A stretch of DNA of 64,000 bases from Bacteroidaceae bacterium (GCA_017448825.1 JAFSKR010000072.1:1-64000), one strand, 5' to 3'; positions 31,147 through 43,897 are shown, counted from the first letter of the stretch. The notes: a model not told the origin generated them from the sequence alone. Made by a program: numbers and translations.

Positions 31147-33021
31147 ATGAAAATTAAGAACATCCTGTTTTTTTGTGCGTTGGGTGTGATGTCGGCTACG
31201 GCTCAGGCTCAAGTGGTGGCATACGGCAATCTGCAACCGCTCCATGTGGATGGCAACCAACTGAAGGATCCGTATGGCAACACGGTGGTGCTGCATGGCG
31301 TGATGGATACGCCTAACACTTATTTCAATGGCGGACGCTGGCAAGGTTCTAAGGCTCAGGGCTGGTGGGACGACTATAACGATACGGGTGCCAAGAACTG
31401 TCTCAAGTACTTCGAAAAACTCTTCACCGCCATCACTGACTCTACCAACGGGGCGTATTGTAACCTGTTCCGTCTGCATCTCGACCCTGCATGGACTAAT
31501 GGGAGTGCGGGGGCATGGAAGGTGGATAGCCGCGAAACGGGTGATGGTGAGGCGGACTTCAGCAAATATACGGGCACAAGACTGACGAAGTTTATGCGGA
31601 CGCTTTATTTCCGTCTTGCCGAACAAGCCATGAAGCATGGTCTTTACGTCATCATGCGCCCACCAGGTGTATGTCCTGGCGATATCTATGTGGATGGCAG
31701 CTACCAGAAGTTTTTGTTGGACGTGTGGGACAGGGTGACGAAGAATGACTCCATCTTGAAGTATTCGGGTCAGATTGGCATCGAATTGGCGAACGAGCCT
31801 GTGCGCATTCACGATGCGGACGGGGGCGATTCGGACAAGAGGATGCACGACTTTTTCCAGCCTATCGTTGACAAGATTCGCGAGAATGGCTTCAAGGGCA
31901 TCATCTGGGTGCCAGGAGGAATTTGGCAACAGGAGTATCGCCCTTATGCCAAGTACCCCATCACGGGCGACCAGATTGGCTATGCGGTGCATGACTATGT
32001 AGGGTGGTATGGCACCAGCGACACCAGTTACGACCATCAGCATGCGATTGATGAGTTTGGAAAGTCGGTGCCTGTGGTGAGGACGAACCCTGTGGTCATC
32101 ACGGAGGTGGACTGGAGTCCGAAGAATGCGACGTCAGGTCACTACAACGAGAGTGGCACTTGGGTGGAGGGCAACTACGGCACGTGGGCTACCGGCTCTA
32201 CGTCGAAGTGGGGGCTTGCGTATAAGGCGATGAAGGATTTCTATGGTAATATCTCGATGACGCTGTCGGGCACGGCGTGCTATATTGACATTGATGACTA
32301 TGTTAACAAGAAGAAGGTGACTCCTGCTTTCAAGACGGCAATGGAGAAGAATGGGGTTGACCCCTACGAGGCAAGTGGTGTGGCGTGCTTTGAGTGGTAT
32401 GCTGACTATGCGAAGGTGAACTACCCTTCAACGGGGCGTTATCAGCCTGCTCAGGTGGTGCCTGATAACCCGTTTGAGCGAAGCAAGGAGTGGTTTAATC
32501 CCACGATTCTCTACGAGAACACGGCGACTCATACGAGTGCGATGAGTACGTTGAAACTGAAACAGGGCGGTTGTGCTGGTTGGCGATTCACGGAAGAGGA
32601 GGGCATTGACCTCTCCGACTATCAGTATCTGGTTGTCCGATTGGTGCGCAAGGCTTCGAAGGGTACGTTCTTCCGCATCTACGACACGGCTAACTTCTGG
32701 GCTGAGCCGTTTCTGTATGATATGGGTCTTGAGAAGGAGTTCAAGATTGACCTCCACAACATGGTGACGGCTTCGGGCGAAAGGGTTGACCCTGCCCACA
32801 TCCGTATCGTGGGCTTCTCTTCGGCAGATGCTGACCAGTCTCTTTATGTGAAGGAGGTGTTCCTGTCGATGGATGGCGAGACTGATGCAACAGCTATCGA
32901 AACACCTGCTGTCAGCATTGTCAAGGCCAAAGATGTTTACTTCGACCTTTCGGGCAGACGGGTTGCTCATCCGACAAAGGGTTTTTATATCGTGAATGGC
33001 AAAAAAGTTTTCATTCAATAA
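31147..33021 (+). CDS. GH5 endo-glycanase (mannanase/cellulase-like) with C-terminal module and sorting-like tail
   Basis: The protein has 624 residues with a signal peptide (MKIKNILFFCALGVMSATAQAQ). The GH5 TIM barrel runs from about residue 30 to 440, with GNTVVLHGVMDTPN at the start, acid/base Glu217 in ELANEP and nucleophile Glu320 in VITEVDW. About residues 470-590 form the same module seen in 28501 and 41084 (CAGWRFTEEEGIDLSDYQYLVVRL ... YVKEVFLSMDGE). The tail is FDLSGRRVAHPTKGFYIVNG. Such enzymes cut the backbone of mannan, cellulose or related polymers; the neighbouring alpha-galactosidase-type GH97 favours galactomannan, but this is inference. It has its own promoter element at 31104. 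Confidence 0.87.
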   Translation: MKIKNILFFCALGVMSATAQAQVVAYGNLQPLHVDGNQLKDPYGNTVVLHGVMDTPNTYFNGGRWQGSKAQGWWDDYNDTGAKNCLKYFEKLFTAITDSTNGAYCNLFRLHLDPAWTNGSAGAWKVDSRETGDGEADFSKYTGTRLTKFMRTLYFRLAEQAMKHGLYVIMRPPGVCPGDIYVDGSYQKFLLDVWDRVTKNDSILKYSGQIGIELANEPVRIHDADGGDSDKRMHDFFQPIVDKIRENGFKGIIWVPGGIWQQEYRPYAKYPITGDQIGYAVHDYVGWYGTSDTSYDHQHAIDEFGKSVPVVRTNPVVITEVDWSPKNATSGHYNESGTWVEGNYGTWATGSTSKWGLAYKAMKDFYGNISMTLSGTACYIDIDDYVNKKKVTPAFKTAMEKNGVDPYEASGVACFEWYADYAKVNYPSTGRYQPAQVVPDNPFERSKEWFNPTILYENTATHTSAMSTLKLKQGGCAGWRFTEEEGIDLSDYQYLVVRLVRKASKGTFFRIYDTANFWAEPFLYDMGLEKEFKIDLHNMVTASGERVDPAHIRIVGFSSADADQSLYVKEVFLSMDGETDATAIETPAVSIVKAKDVYFDLSGRRVAHPTKGFYIVNGKKVFIQ

Positions 33022-33083
33022 GTGCAACGCACATTTTGAAAACTAAAAACTAAAAGTTAAGAACTGATTATCAATATCTAACC

Positions 33084-34979
33084 ATGAATCGCCTTTTGTC
33101 TTTATTTTTATATTTGATGGCTTCATGTTCCCTTCTTGCTTCTCCTCCAATAGGAGAGGCAGGAAGGAAAGTTGTTGCCCCCCTCGCTAAATCTCCTAAT
33201 GGCAATTTGACGTTACAGTATCAAGATGGGCAGTATCGGCTTGCCCTCCGTCGTCAGCCTGTGTTGACGCTGACCGATGTGGGTGTGACGACTACGCATA
33301 TCGGCAAAGACCTGACGTTTGTGGAGATGAAGGAGGAGGGTGCTGTTGAGGCTCGATACGAGATGTTGGCTGGTAAGAGGCATTACTGCAACAACAAGGC
33401 TAACCGCTATGTGAGCTTGTATCGGGATGGGCAGGGTCATGAAGTCCGTGTGGTGTTCTGCCTGTGGAACGATGGGCTGACTTTTCGTTACGAACTTTCC
33501 ATCCCTAATCAGGAGGGTGAACGTTTGGAAGGTGAGCAGACGACGTACCGCATCCCAGAGGGTATGCCTCGATGGATGCTACAGTGGTCGGACGGTTATG
33601 AGGGCTTTTATCCTTTGACTACTACGGGTGAGGGGAAAAACCGTCACTGGGGCTATCCTGCCTTGATTCAACCAGCCAAGGGAGTGTTTACCCTCATCAG
33701 CGAGGCGGACATCCGTCGTCGCCATAGTGCGTCTTCCCTCAAGAACGATGTGGTATCTACCGACTATCGGGTATGTCCTGATGTCAACGAGGTGCTGCTC
33801 AAGGACGATTGGCAGTCTCCGTGGCGAGTGGTCATCGTAGGTTCCTTGGCAGATGTGGTGGCATCGACGCTGGTCACGGATGTGTCCACCCCATGCGTGT
33901 TGCAGGATACGAATTGGATACATCCGGGCGTCGTTTCGTGGGTCTATTGGGCATACAACCACGGTTCCAACGATTACAACATCATCAAGAAATATGTGGA
34001 CATGGCGGCAACGCTTCATCTGCCTTACGTGCTGATTGATGCCGAGTGGGACGAAATGAAGGATGGAAAGACGGTGGAGGATGCTGTCAACTATGCCAAC
34101 CAACACGGTGTGAAGCCCATGATATGGTACAACTCGTCGGTGGGATGGGTGAACGGTGCTCCAGGTCCTAAGTTCCGTCTGAACAAACCCGAAGACCGCG
34201 AAAAGGAGTTCGCTTGGTGTGAACGTATTGGGGTGGCTGGTGTGAAGATTGACTTCTTCTCGGGCGACAACCAGATGAACATGGATTATTGCCTCGACCT
34301 CTTGGAGTGTGCTGCGCGCCACCACTTGCTGGTCAACTTCCACGGAGCCACTATCCCTCGCGGATGGCAGCGCACCTATCCTAATTTGTTGTCCACTGAA
34401 GGTGTGTATGGTGCTGAATGGTATAATAATGTGCCGACTTTCACCGACAAGGCGGCAGCTCACAACGCCACGTTGCCTTTCACCCGCAACGTCATAGGCC
34501 CGATGGACTACACCCCCTGTGCCTTCTCCGACTCACAGCATCCTCACATCACCAGCCATGCTCATGAGTTGGCACTGACGGTGCTTTTCGAGAGTGGACT
34601 TCAGCATTTGGCAGACCGTCCAGAGAGTTTCCTGTCACAGCCCCAGCAGGTGCAGGACTTTCTGGGGCAGTTGCCCGCTGCATGGGACGAGACCTGTTTG
34701 GTGGATGGCTACCCTGGGGAGTTTGTGGTCATCGCCCGTCGGAAAGGACGGACTTGGTATGTGGCAGGCATCAATGGAACGGATGAGGAGAAGACCATCC
34801 CCGTGAATCTCAAGAAAATCATTCCTTCTTCGGGCGTTGCCACTATCTTTGCCGACCGAGCCGACAAGACCGCACCGTGGAGCATCAAGGAGGTGTCCAT
34901 CAAAGAAATGCCCACCCAAATGGTTTGTCAGCCAAGAGGAGGTTTCGTGTTCGTCATCAACCCTGTGTTGAGCAGATAA
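33084..34979 (+). CDS. GH97, predicted retaining alpha-galactosidase
   Basis: The protein has 631 residues with a signal peptide (MNRLLSLFLYLMASCSLLAS). The N-terminal beta-sandwich covers about residues 35-280. The TIM barrel (about 285-550) has WVYWAYNHGSNDYNIIKKYVD, LIDAEWDE and GVKIDFFSGDNQ, then a small C-terminal beta domain. GH97 contains inverting alpha-glucosidases (SusB, catalytic Glu) and retaining alpha-galactosidases (catalytic Asp). Here Asp390 in VKIDFF fits the retaining type, so release of alpha-galactose, for example from galactomannan, is the likely role. It is a periplasmic enzyme. The GH31 gene follows after 11 bp. Confidence 0.9.
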   Translation: MNRLLSLFLYLMASCSLLASPPIGEAGRKVVAPLAKSPNGNLTLQYQDGQYRLALRRQPVLTLTDVGVTTTHIGKDLTFVEMKEEGAVEARYEMLAGKRHYCNNKANRYVSLYRDGQGHEVRVVFCLWNDGLTFRYELSIPNQEGERLEGEQTTYRIPEGMPRWMLQWSDGYEGFYPLTTTGEGKNRHWGYPALIQPAKGVFTLISEADIRRRHSASSLKNDVVSTDYRVCPDVNEVLLKDDWQSPWRVVIVGSLADVVASTLVTDVSTPCVLQDTNWIHPGVVSWVYWAYNHGSNDYNIIKKYVDMAATLHLPYVLIDAEWDEMKDGKTVEDAVNYANQHGVKPMIWYNSSVGWVNGAPGPKFRLNKPEDREKEFAWCERIGVAGVKIDFFSGDNQMNMDYCLDLLECAARHHLLVNFHGATIPRGWQRTYPNLLSTEGVYGAEWYNNVPTFTDKAAAHNATLPFTRNVIGPMDYTPCAFSDSQHPHITSHAHELALTVLFESGLQHLADRPESFLSQPQQVQDFLGQLPAAWDETCLVDGYPGEFVVIARRKGRTWYVAGINGTDEEKTIPVNLKKIIPSSGVATIFADRADKTAPWSIKEVSIKEMPTQMVCQPRGGFVFVINPVLSR

Positions 34980-34990
34980 GATTTGTAGTT

Positions 34991-37456
34991 ATGAAGAATC
35001 GCATCATCGTTCTTTTTACATCCTTGTGCCTGTTTGTCCTCTCGGCTTCAGCCAAGTCGTATCCTTTCGGCAAAGGAACGTTGACGGTGAAGGTTGTTGC
35101 TGAAAACGCTGTCAGAATACAATATACCGAAGGGAGTCCCTTGCTTGCTTTGCCTGACTATGTCTATGTGAAGGATGAAGAAATCGACACGAAGCAAGTG
35201 TCGGTGAAGGTGGATGCCAAGAAGGGTAGAGTGGAAGTGAAGGACAGGAAAGGGAAAACGGTCTTTACAGCGACAGAGCATCGCTTGAAGTCAAGCGTGG
35301 TGGCAGGACAGCCAACTCTCGAAGCACAACTTGCGTTCGTGTCTCCCGAAGGAGAATGTCTCTATGGTTTAGGCCAGTTCCAGGATGGTTACAGTAACAT
35401 TCGGGGGCTTTCCCGTCGGCTCACGCAGGTGAACACCCAAATCAGTGTCCCCATGATGCTTTCGAGTGGTGGCTACGGACTTCTGTGGAACAACTATGGC
35501 TTGACGGAGTTCAACCCCTGCGACCATCATGTGTCCCTTCATCGGCAAGCGGAAGGAGGGCAGCGTGAGGTGGTGAATGTGACATCGACCGAAGGTGGGA
35601 AGCAGGAAGTGAGGGAACGGAACGTGTATGTCGCCACCATCGACGTGACCGAGGATGGCGATTATGCCCTGCTGCTTGACGTGGGACAAAAGATGGCAAG
35701 AAGGCATAACCTGAGCATTGACGGGGAAACCGTCATCGAGATGCAGAATTTGTGGTTGCCGCCTACGGCTTCCACGACAGTTCATTTGACAGCAGGTCAA
35801 CATACCGTGGCTGCAGAGCTGACCAAGGAGGATGTGCCAGTGCTCTTCTATAGTAAGGTGCAGAACCAAACCGTGTTCCGTTCGCCTGTGGCGCAAAGCG
35901 TTGACTATACGGTGTTTGTCGGCTCACCTGATGAAATCATTGCCGCTTATCGTCACCTGACAGGTGAGGTGCCTCTGATGCCTCGATGGGCGATGGGCTA
36001 TATCCATTGCCGTGAACGTTTTCATAGCCAAGACGAACTGTTGTCGGTTGCCCGACGCTTCCGCGACGAGCAGTTGCCCGTCGATGTCATCGTGCAGGAC
36101 TGGCAGTATTGGGGGAAGAACGGATGGAACTCCATGACCTTCGATGCCGACAATTATCCTTCACCCCGACAGATGACCGACAGCCTCCATCGGATGAATA
36201 TGCGACTGATGCTTTCCGTGTGGTCGAAGATAGACAAGAACTCGGTGGTAGGGAAGCAGATGGAGGAGAGCGGCTACTATATTCCCGGTACTGACTGGAT
36301 TGACTTCTTCAATCCCGAAGCGGCACGGGCATATTGGCAACAGTTCAGTACCCGTCTCATCCCCTTGGGCATTGATGCTTGGTGGCAGGATGCGACAGAA
36401 CCAGAAAACGACGATTTGGCTGGGCGGCGTGTGATGAACGGTCAATATCCGGGCGAACTCTTCCGCAACGTCTATCCCCTGTTGGTCAACAAGACGGTGT
36501 ATGAAGGACTGAGAAAGGACAACGCTGACCGCCGTTCGATGATTCTGACTCGTTGTGCCTTCCCTGGCATTCAGCGTTATGGTGCCGCACTATGGTCGGG
36601 CGATGTGGGTAACGATTGGGAGACCCTTCGTCGTCAGATTGTGGCAGGTCTTGGGATGCAAGCTGCAGGGCTTCCTTGGTGGACTTATGATGCTGGCGGT
36701 TTCTTCCGTCCTGGCAACCAATACACCGACCAAGACTACATCGAGCGGATGCTCCGTTGGATAGAGACGAGCGTCTATCTGCCGTTGATGCGTGTACATG
36801 GTTACATCAGCAATACCGAACCGTGGAACTACGGTACCGAAGCTCAAGCCATCATCGCCAACTGCTTGAAGGAGCGTTACCGCTTGCTCCCCTACATCTA
36901 CTCCAACGCGGCAGCCATCACCTTCGAAGGCTCCACCATGATGCGCCCCTTGGTCTTCGACTTTGCCGACGACCCCGAGGCTTTGCAGCAGAAATATGAG
37001 TATATGTTCGGGACATCCATGCTCATCAGTCCTGTGACCGAGCCTCATGTCACTTCATGGCGCACTTATCTTCCGAAGCATCCAGCAGGATGGTACGACT
37101 ATCGCACAGGAAAACACTATGATGGTGGGCAATATGTCACAACACCTGTTGATGCGGCAACCATCCCTGTCTTTGTGCGGGGAGGCAGCATCATCCCCTT
37201 GGGACCCGCACGTCAGCACACCGCCGACCAGCCCGATGCGACCTTGGAAGTGAGGGTGTACCCCGGTGCCGATGCCAGCTTCACCCTCTATGAGGACGAT
37301 GGTGTGACCCTCGCCTACGAGAAAGGCGAGTACAGCCAGACAGCGTTGACATGGAACGAGCAGAAACGGCAGTTCCATCAGCAAATTCTGAAGGCTTATC
37401 ATGGCAGCGATCCATCAATACAGCGTCCTGTCAAGGTCGTCGTAGTTGGACAATAA
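34991..37456 (+). CDS. GH31 glycosidase with inserted PA14 domain (alpha-xylosidase-like)
   Basis: The protein has 821 residues with a signal peptide (MKNRIIVLFTSLCLFVLSASA). After the N-terminal beta-sandwich (LYGLGQFQDG near 125), a PA14-like domain is inserted at about residues 210-290. The barrel contains VDVIVQDWQYWGK, the nucleophile Asp467 in WWQDATEPE and the acid/base Asp538 in WSGDVGNDW, followed by C-terminal beta domains. GH31 enzymes with a PA14 insert include alpha-xylosidases acting on xyloglucan oligosaccharides, so that activity is plausible; alpha-glucosidase is the alternative. The frame is open from 34877, but that overlaps the GH97 gene; the ATG at 34991 starts the signal peptide. 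Confidence 0.9.
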   Translation: MKNRIIVLFTSLCLFVLSASAKSYPFGKGTLTVKVVAENAVRIQYTEGSPLLALPDYVYVKDEEIDTKQVSVKVDAKKGRVEVKDRKGKTVFTATEHRLKSSVVAGQPTLEAQLAFVSPEGECLYGLGQFQDGYSNIRGLSRRLTQVNTQISVPMMLSSGGYGLLWNNYGLTEFNPCDHHVSLHRQAEGGQREVVNVTSTEGGKQEVRERNVYVATIDVTEDGDYALLLDVGQKMARRHNLSIDGETVIEMQNLWLPPTASTTVHLTAGQHTVAAELTKEDVPVLFYSKVQNQTVFRSPVAQSVDYTVFVGSPDEIIAAYRHLTGEVPLMPRWAMGYIHCRERFHSQDELLSVARRFRDEQLPVDVIVQDWQYWGKNGWNSMTFDADNYPSPRQMTDSLHRMNMRLMLSVWSKIDKNSVVGKQMEESGYYIPGTDWIDFFNPEAARAYWQQFSTRLIPLGIDAWWQDATEPENDDLAGRRVMNGQYPGELFRNVYPLLVNKTVYEGLRKDNADRRSMILTRCAFPGIQRYGAALWSGDVGNDWETLRRQIVAGLGMQAAGLPWWTYDAGGFFRPGNQYTDQDYIERMLRWIETSVYLPLMRVHGYISNTEPWNYGTEAQAIIANCLKERYRLLPYIYSNAAAITFEGSTMMRPLVFDFADDPEALQQKYEYMFGTSMLISPVTEPHVTSWRTYLPKHPAGWYDYRTGKHYDGGQYVTTPVDAATIPVFVRGGSIIPLGPARQHTADQPDATLEVRVYPGADASFTLYEDDGVTLAYEKGEYSQTALTWNEQKRQFHQQILKAYHGSDPSIQRPVKVVVVGQ

Positions 37457-37500
37457 GCGAATATGATTGAATATATTTTTACCATTAAAACCTATTGTAT

Positions 37501-39558
37501 ATGCGAATTAAAGCAAGCATTTCTTTACTTCTTCTTGCATTATCGGCGAACGCACAGAATCCCGTTATCCGAGACCAGTTCTGTGCCGACCCCACCGCGC
37601 GTGTGTTTGGTAACAGGATTTATGTGTATCCGTCACACGACATCACTCCTCCTGAGGGTCAGCGGCAAGACTGGTTCTGCATGGAAGACTATCATGTGTT
37701 CTCGTCCGAGAATCTGACCGACTGGACAGATCATGGTATGATTATCAGTCAGACGGCTGTACCTTGGGGGAAGTCCGATGGCTATTCGATGTGGGCACCC
37801 GAGTGTGTTTGCAAGGACGGCAAGTACTATTTCTACTTCCCCAATGGCCCGAAAAATGGGCGTGGTTTCGCCATCGGTGTCGCCACTGCCGACCATCCTG
37901 AAGGCCCCTTCACTTGTGAACCGGAGCCTATCAAGGGCATCAGCGGCATTGACCCTTGTGTGCTGCTCGACGATGATGGCTCTGCCTACATCTATTGGAG
38001 TGGTATGGGTATTCGTGGTGCCAAGTTGAAGGCTAACATGAAGGAAGTGGATGGCGAGTTGAAGGAGATGCGGTTTCCCCAGCGGCCTGATGCCCAGCAA
38101 AACACTAACGCTCAGCAGATGCCGCCCATGCTGGTGGCAGGCGAGACAATGGAAGGACTGCCCGACGGGTTCAAGGAAGGCCCCCATGCTTTCAAGCGCA
38201 ACGGCTGGTACTATCTCACCTTCCCTTGGGTGCGTGTAGAGAACGGCACTGAGACATTGGCATACGCCATGTCGAAATCACCGCTTGGCCCGTGGGACTT
38301 CAAGGGCATCTTCATGGCAGAACATCCCAATGGCTGTTGGACCAACCACCATAGCTTTGTCGAGTATAAGGGTCAGTGGTATCTCTTCTATCACACGAAT
38401 TTCTTTTCACCCAAGGACGACAAGCGTCGGTCTGTCTGCATCGAAAAGGTAACGTTCAATGCTGACGGCACCATTCAGGAGGTGAAGGAGACCATGCGTG
38501 GTGTGGGCATCAACCAAGCCACGGAGAGAATCGAGATAGACCGTTTCAGCACGAGCAGCGTAGGTGTGAGCACGGAATATGTGGATACAGCCAACACCAC
38601 ACGGGGAGGCTGTGTCACATTGCCGCAGAAGGGCAGTTGGGTGAAGTATAATGACGTGGATTTCAGCAGCATTACCGACGGCTATATGGTGATATCCGCC
38701 AAGGCCAGCGACAACACCGAGTTCTTCATCCGTGACAAAGCTGCCAATGGCAAGGTGATAGCCCGAGTCAAGATGACCGTGAAGCCTGAAACGCCACAGG
38801 GAGCTGCCCCAGCGATGTTCCGTCGCGACTTGAGCAACCAGTGGTTGACGCAGACCGCTTCGTTGGAGTACACACCCAAAGGCGTGACCGACTTGGTTAT
38901 CACCTGTGAGGGGGCAGGTGTGTCCGTTGATTGGGTTCAGTTTAAGAATCGTCCCGAATACTTCGCCAAAGCCAATTCTCTGGCGAATATGAGTGCCCCT
39001 GATGCCGAGGGCTACATCCACCGCTGGATGCTCTTGGAGCCTATCAAGCAGGATATCCGCTCGAATGTCGTATTCACCAATACATGGCTTCGTGAGGCGT
39101 TCTCGAAAACCTATTTCAAGAATCAGTTGACCGTTCTTCCCAAAGACGGGCAGCAGGTGAAGGTGGGTGCCCAGACGTTGAAGTGGCATGCCCTCGACAG
39201 TAAGAACTTTAACGTGAAGTTGTTCCGTTTCGCTGAGAAATGGGGCGACCAGACTTACGGTTCGCTCTTCTGGGGTGTGACCACCATCGACTGTCCTCAA
39301 GACTACGAGGATGTGCGATTGGCAGCTGGTTCCAATGGTGCCTCCATTTGGTGGGTTGACGGCGAAGAAGTGCTGCTGTTGGAAGGCGACCGCCGTATGG
39401 TGGAAGATGACGGAATGTCCAAGCGTCTCCAGTTGAAGAAAGGTACGCATACGATACGTTTTGCCCTTATTAACGGCCCTGGTCTCAGTGATTTCTGTGT
39501 ACGTTTCCTTGACGAGAAAGGACAGCCGGTTACAAACTACACCATCAAACAACAATAA
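37501..39558 (+). CDS. GH43 arabinofuranosidase/xylosidase-type with CBM6-like domain
   Basis: The protein has 685 residues with a signal peptide (MRIKASISLLLLALSANAQ). The GH43 propeller covers about residues 20-340, with DQFCADPTARVF, ISGIDPCVLLDDDGSAYIYW and GFKEGPHAFKRNGWYYL holding the probable catalytic Asp/Glu residues. A CBM6-like beta-sandwich follows at about 350-490 (GSWVKYNDVDFSSITDGYMVI ... GVSVDWVQF). A further domain of about 190 residues ends the protein and has no sorting-like tail. An in-frame TTG at 37495 is possible, but the ATG at 37501 is preferred. It is inferred to trim arabinose or xylose from hemicellulose fragments, and is 44 bp from the GH31 gene. Confidence 0.87.
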   Translation: MRIKASISLLLLALSANAQNPVIRDQFCADPTARVFGNRIYVYPSHDITPPEGQRQDWFCMEDYHVFSSENLTDWTDHGMIISQTAVPWGKSDGYSMWAPECVCKDGKYYFYFPNGPKNGRGFAIGVATADHPEGPFTCEPEPIKGISGIDPCVLLDDDGSAYIYWSGMGIRGAKLKANMKEVDGELKEMRFPQRPDAQQNTNAQQMPPMLVAGETMEGLPDGFKEGPHAFKRNGWYYLTFPWVRVENGTETLAYAMSKSPLGPWDFKGIFMAEHPNGCWTNHHSFVEYKGQWYLFYHTNFFSPKDDKRRSVCIEKVTFNADGTIQEVKETMRGVGINQATERIEIDRFSTSSVGVSTEYVDTANTTRGGCVTLPQKGSWVKYNDVDFSSITDGYMVISAKASDNTEFFIRDKAANGKVIARVKMTVKPETPQGAAPAMFRRDLSNQWLTQTASLEYTPKGVTDLVITCEGAGVSVDWVQFKNRPEYFAKANSLANMSAPDAEGYIHRWMLLEPIKQDIRSNVVFTNTWLREAFSKTYFKNQLTVLPKDGQQVKVGAQTLKWHALDSKNFNVKLFRFAEKWGDQTYGSLFWGVTTIDCPQDYEDVRLAAGSNGASIWWVDGEEVLLLEGDRRMVEDDGMSKRLQLKKGTHTIRFALINGPGLSDFCVRFLDEKGQPVTNYTIKQQ

Positions 39559-39578
39559 TCCACATAAAAACTAAGAAT

Positions 39579-41033
39579 ATGAAAACTATCATACAGAACA
39601 TCTTTGCATTAGCCCTCTCCCTTTGGGGCTTGTCCGCCACGGCTCAGGTGGGGGCACCCTATATCCATGACCCTTCGACCATTGCCGAGTGTGACGGCAA
39701 GTACTACACTTTTGGCACGGGTGGCGGAGGTCTTATCTCTGAAGATGGCTGGTCGTGGCACAGTGGAGCTGAGCGTCCTGGTGGCGGTGCTGCCCCTGAT
39801 GTGCTGAAAATAGGCGACCGCTATTTGGTGATTTATGGTGCCACGGGTGGTGGATTGGGTGGAGGCCATAACGGCCGCATCCTGACGATGTGGAACAAGA
39901 CGCTCGACCCCAAGTCGCCCGACTTTAAGTTCACCGAGGCCATCGAAGTGTGCGCATCCGATGGCATGGAAGACCAGGACGCTATTGACCCCGGTATGCT
40001 GTTGGACCCCACAACGGGTCGTCTGTGGGTGAGCTATGGCACTTATTTTGGCACCATTCGTCTGATAGAACTGGACCCTAAGACTGGCAAGCGAGTCAAG
40101 GGTAACAAAGAGAAAGACATTGCCATTGACTGTGAGGCTACCGACTTGATTTATCGCGACGGGTGGTATTACTTACTGGGCACCCACGGAACTTGCTGCG
40201 ATGGTGTGAACTCTACTTACAATATCGTAGTGGGTCGCTCTAAGAGCGTCGAAGGCCCCTATGTTGACAACGTCGGTCGCGATATGTTTCATGGCGGTGG
40301 CAAGATGGTCATCAATGCTGGCGACCGCAAAACGGGTCCAGGTCATTTTGGACGTACTATCGTCGATGAAGGCGTAGAGGTGATGTCGTGCCACTTCGAG
40401 GCGGACTTTGACCGTAGTGGTCGTTCCGTATTGGGCATCCTTCCGCTCCTCTGGAAGAACGGTTGGCCATACGCAGGCGAACCCTTCAAAGGGGGAAACT
40501 TCGAGATAGAGTCTGAGCGTCGTGGTTACAGCCTCGAACTGGCGGTGGATTTTGTCCGCATGGAACAGGAACGTCAGCGTTTCTGGCAAATGGATCCCAA
40601 CGAGCCTCTCAAGGTTTTGCCTGAGCAGAAACTCGAAGACGTGATAGGCACTTGGCCAGAAGGTGAGATAGGCGTTCGTTGTAGCGATTATATGTTCCGC
40701 CCTCATCAGCACTGGACTATCACCCCTGTTCCTGAGGCAGGTGGTCGTCTGACAGGTCCCCTCTATGAAATTAAAATTGAAGGCACCAACCGCGCGCTGA
40801 CAGCCACTGCCGATTTCGAACTCACCACAAAGGACTTCCAAGGTGAGGACAGCCAACTGTGGTGGATTGAACAGCTGACAGATGGCACTTATCGTATCAT
40901 GCCGTTCGCCATCCCAGGGCAGAAAGGCTTCAACACACGTTATTGCCTCTACTCTGCTGGCGACAGCACACCTACGTTGGCTCCTTACGATTTCTCTTCT
41001 GACAATTCTAAGTGGAACTTCCGTTCTCACTAA
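39579..41033 (+). CDS. GH43 arabinanase-type enzyme with ricin-like C-terminal region
   Basis: The protein has 484 residues with a signal peptide (MKTIIQNIFALALSLWGLSATAQ). The propeller domain opens IHDPSTIAECDGKYYTFGTG (catalytic base Asp in HDPS), with DAIDPGMLLD and CEATDLIYRDGWYYLLGTHG as the other blades; the last Glu is a candidate acid. About residues 380-484 resemble a ricin-type lectin or extra beta domain (YEIKIEGTNRALTATADFELTTK ... DSQLWWIEQLTDGTYRIM). GH43 proteins of this layout are arabinan endo-1,5-alpha-L-arabinosidases or exo-arabinanases; the substrate remains uncertain. It starts 20 bp after the previous GH43 gene, consistent with one transcript. Confidence 0.86.
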   Translation: MKTIIQNIFALALSLWGLSATAQVGAPYIHDPSTIAECDGKYYTFGTGGGGLISEDGWSWHSGAERPGGGAAPDVLKIGDRYLVIYGATGGGLGGGHNGRILTMWNKTLDPKSPDFKFTEAIEVCASDGMEDQDAIDPGMLLDPTTGRLWVSYGTYFGTIRLIELDPKTGKRVKGNKEKDIAIDCEATDLIYRDGWYYLLGTHGTCCDGVNSTYNIVVGRSKSVEGPYVDNVGRDMFHGGGKMVINAGDRKTGPGHFGRTIVDEGVEVMSCHFEADFDRSGRSVLGILPLLWKNGWPYAGEPFKGGNFEIESERRGYSLELAVDFVRMEQERQRFWQMDPNEPLKVLPEQKLEDVIGTWPEGEIGVRCSDYMFRPHQHWTITPVPEAGGRLTGPLYEIKIEGTNRALTATADFELTTKDFQGEDSQLWWIEQLTDGTYRIMPFAIPGQKGFNTRYCLYSAGDSTPTLAPYDFSSDNSKWNFRSH

Positions 41034-41074
41034 TCCTTCCCAATACCTATTTTTACCCCATTAAACCCTATTAA

Positions 41075-43489
<2,415 letters not shown>

Positions 43490-43744
43490 TGCTGAATGTT
43501 AAGAATGAATTCTCTTAACTCCTAAGTGGTTAGGTGCGGATTCGAGGGTAATAGGGAAAGAAAACAGATTGCTCGTTAATAGCGAGGATATGATTTAATC
43601 ACTACCGAGTATTGAATAGAATAAGTACGAGGTAGTGATTCTTATAAGAACGAGGAAGTGTCTATGGGGTGTCCGAAAAGACCAATACGATAGAAAAGAG
43701 GTATAAACCAATTTGCTAATAAAATAGTCTGTTTTTCCCTTTTA

Positions 43745-43753
43745 GGGGGGGGG
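43745..43753 (+). repeat. G9 homopolymer upstream of the fimbrial promoter
   Basis: Nine consecutive G residues in otherwise AT-rich DNA, about 50 bp before the -33 region. Such tracts are prone to slippage. Confidence 0.6.
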
Positions 43754-43803
43754 TAAAATGTTAAAATTAACCATTTTTGACATTTTTTCTCCCTATTATT
43801 GTG

Positions 43804-43831
43804 TTTGTTATTGAAAAATTCAGTACCTTTG
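43804..43831 (+). promoter_or_regulatory. promoter of the fimbrial operon
   Basis: TTTG at 43804-43807, a 16-base spacer and TACCTTTG at 43824-43831. The -7 element is a perfect match; the spacing is a little shorter than usual. The first ATG lies 66 bp downstream. Confidence 0.65.
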
Positions 43832-43897
43832 TACTTCAGTTGGTAAATTTTATAATTGCTAAGCGTCGTTGAAGCTTATCTTTTTAGGAACGAAGAA

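Larger units (their letters stand above)
43490..43897. other. 408-bp non-coding leader region of the fimbrial operon
   Basis: No supported gene. It holds a 10-bp inverted repeat (43597-43606 with 43631-43640, 24-base loop), a run of nine G residues (43745-43753), AT-rich DNA and the operon promoter at 43804-43831. Confidence 0.6.

Noticed and set aside
34877-34990. Upstream extension of the GH31 frame
   Set aside because: It overlaps the end of the GH97 gene and precedes a clear signal peptide beginning at 34991.
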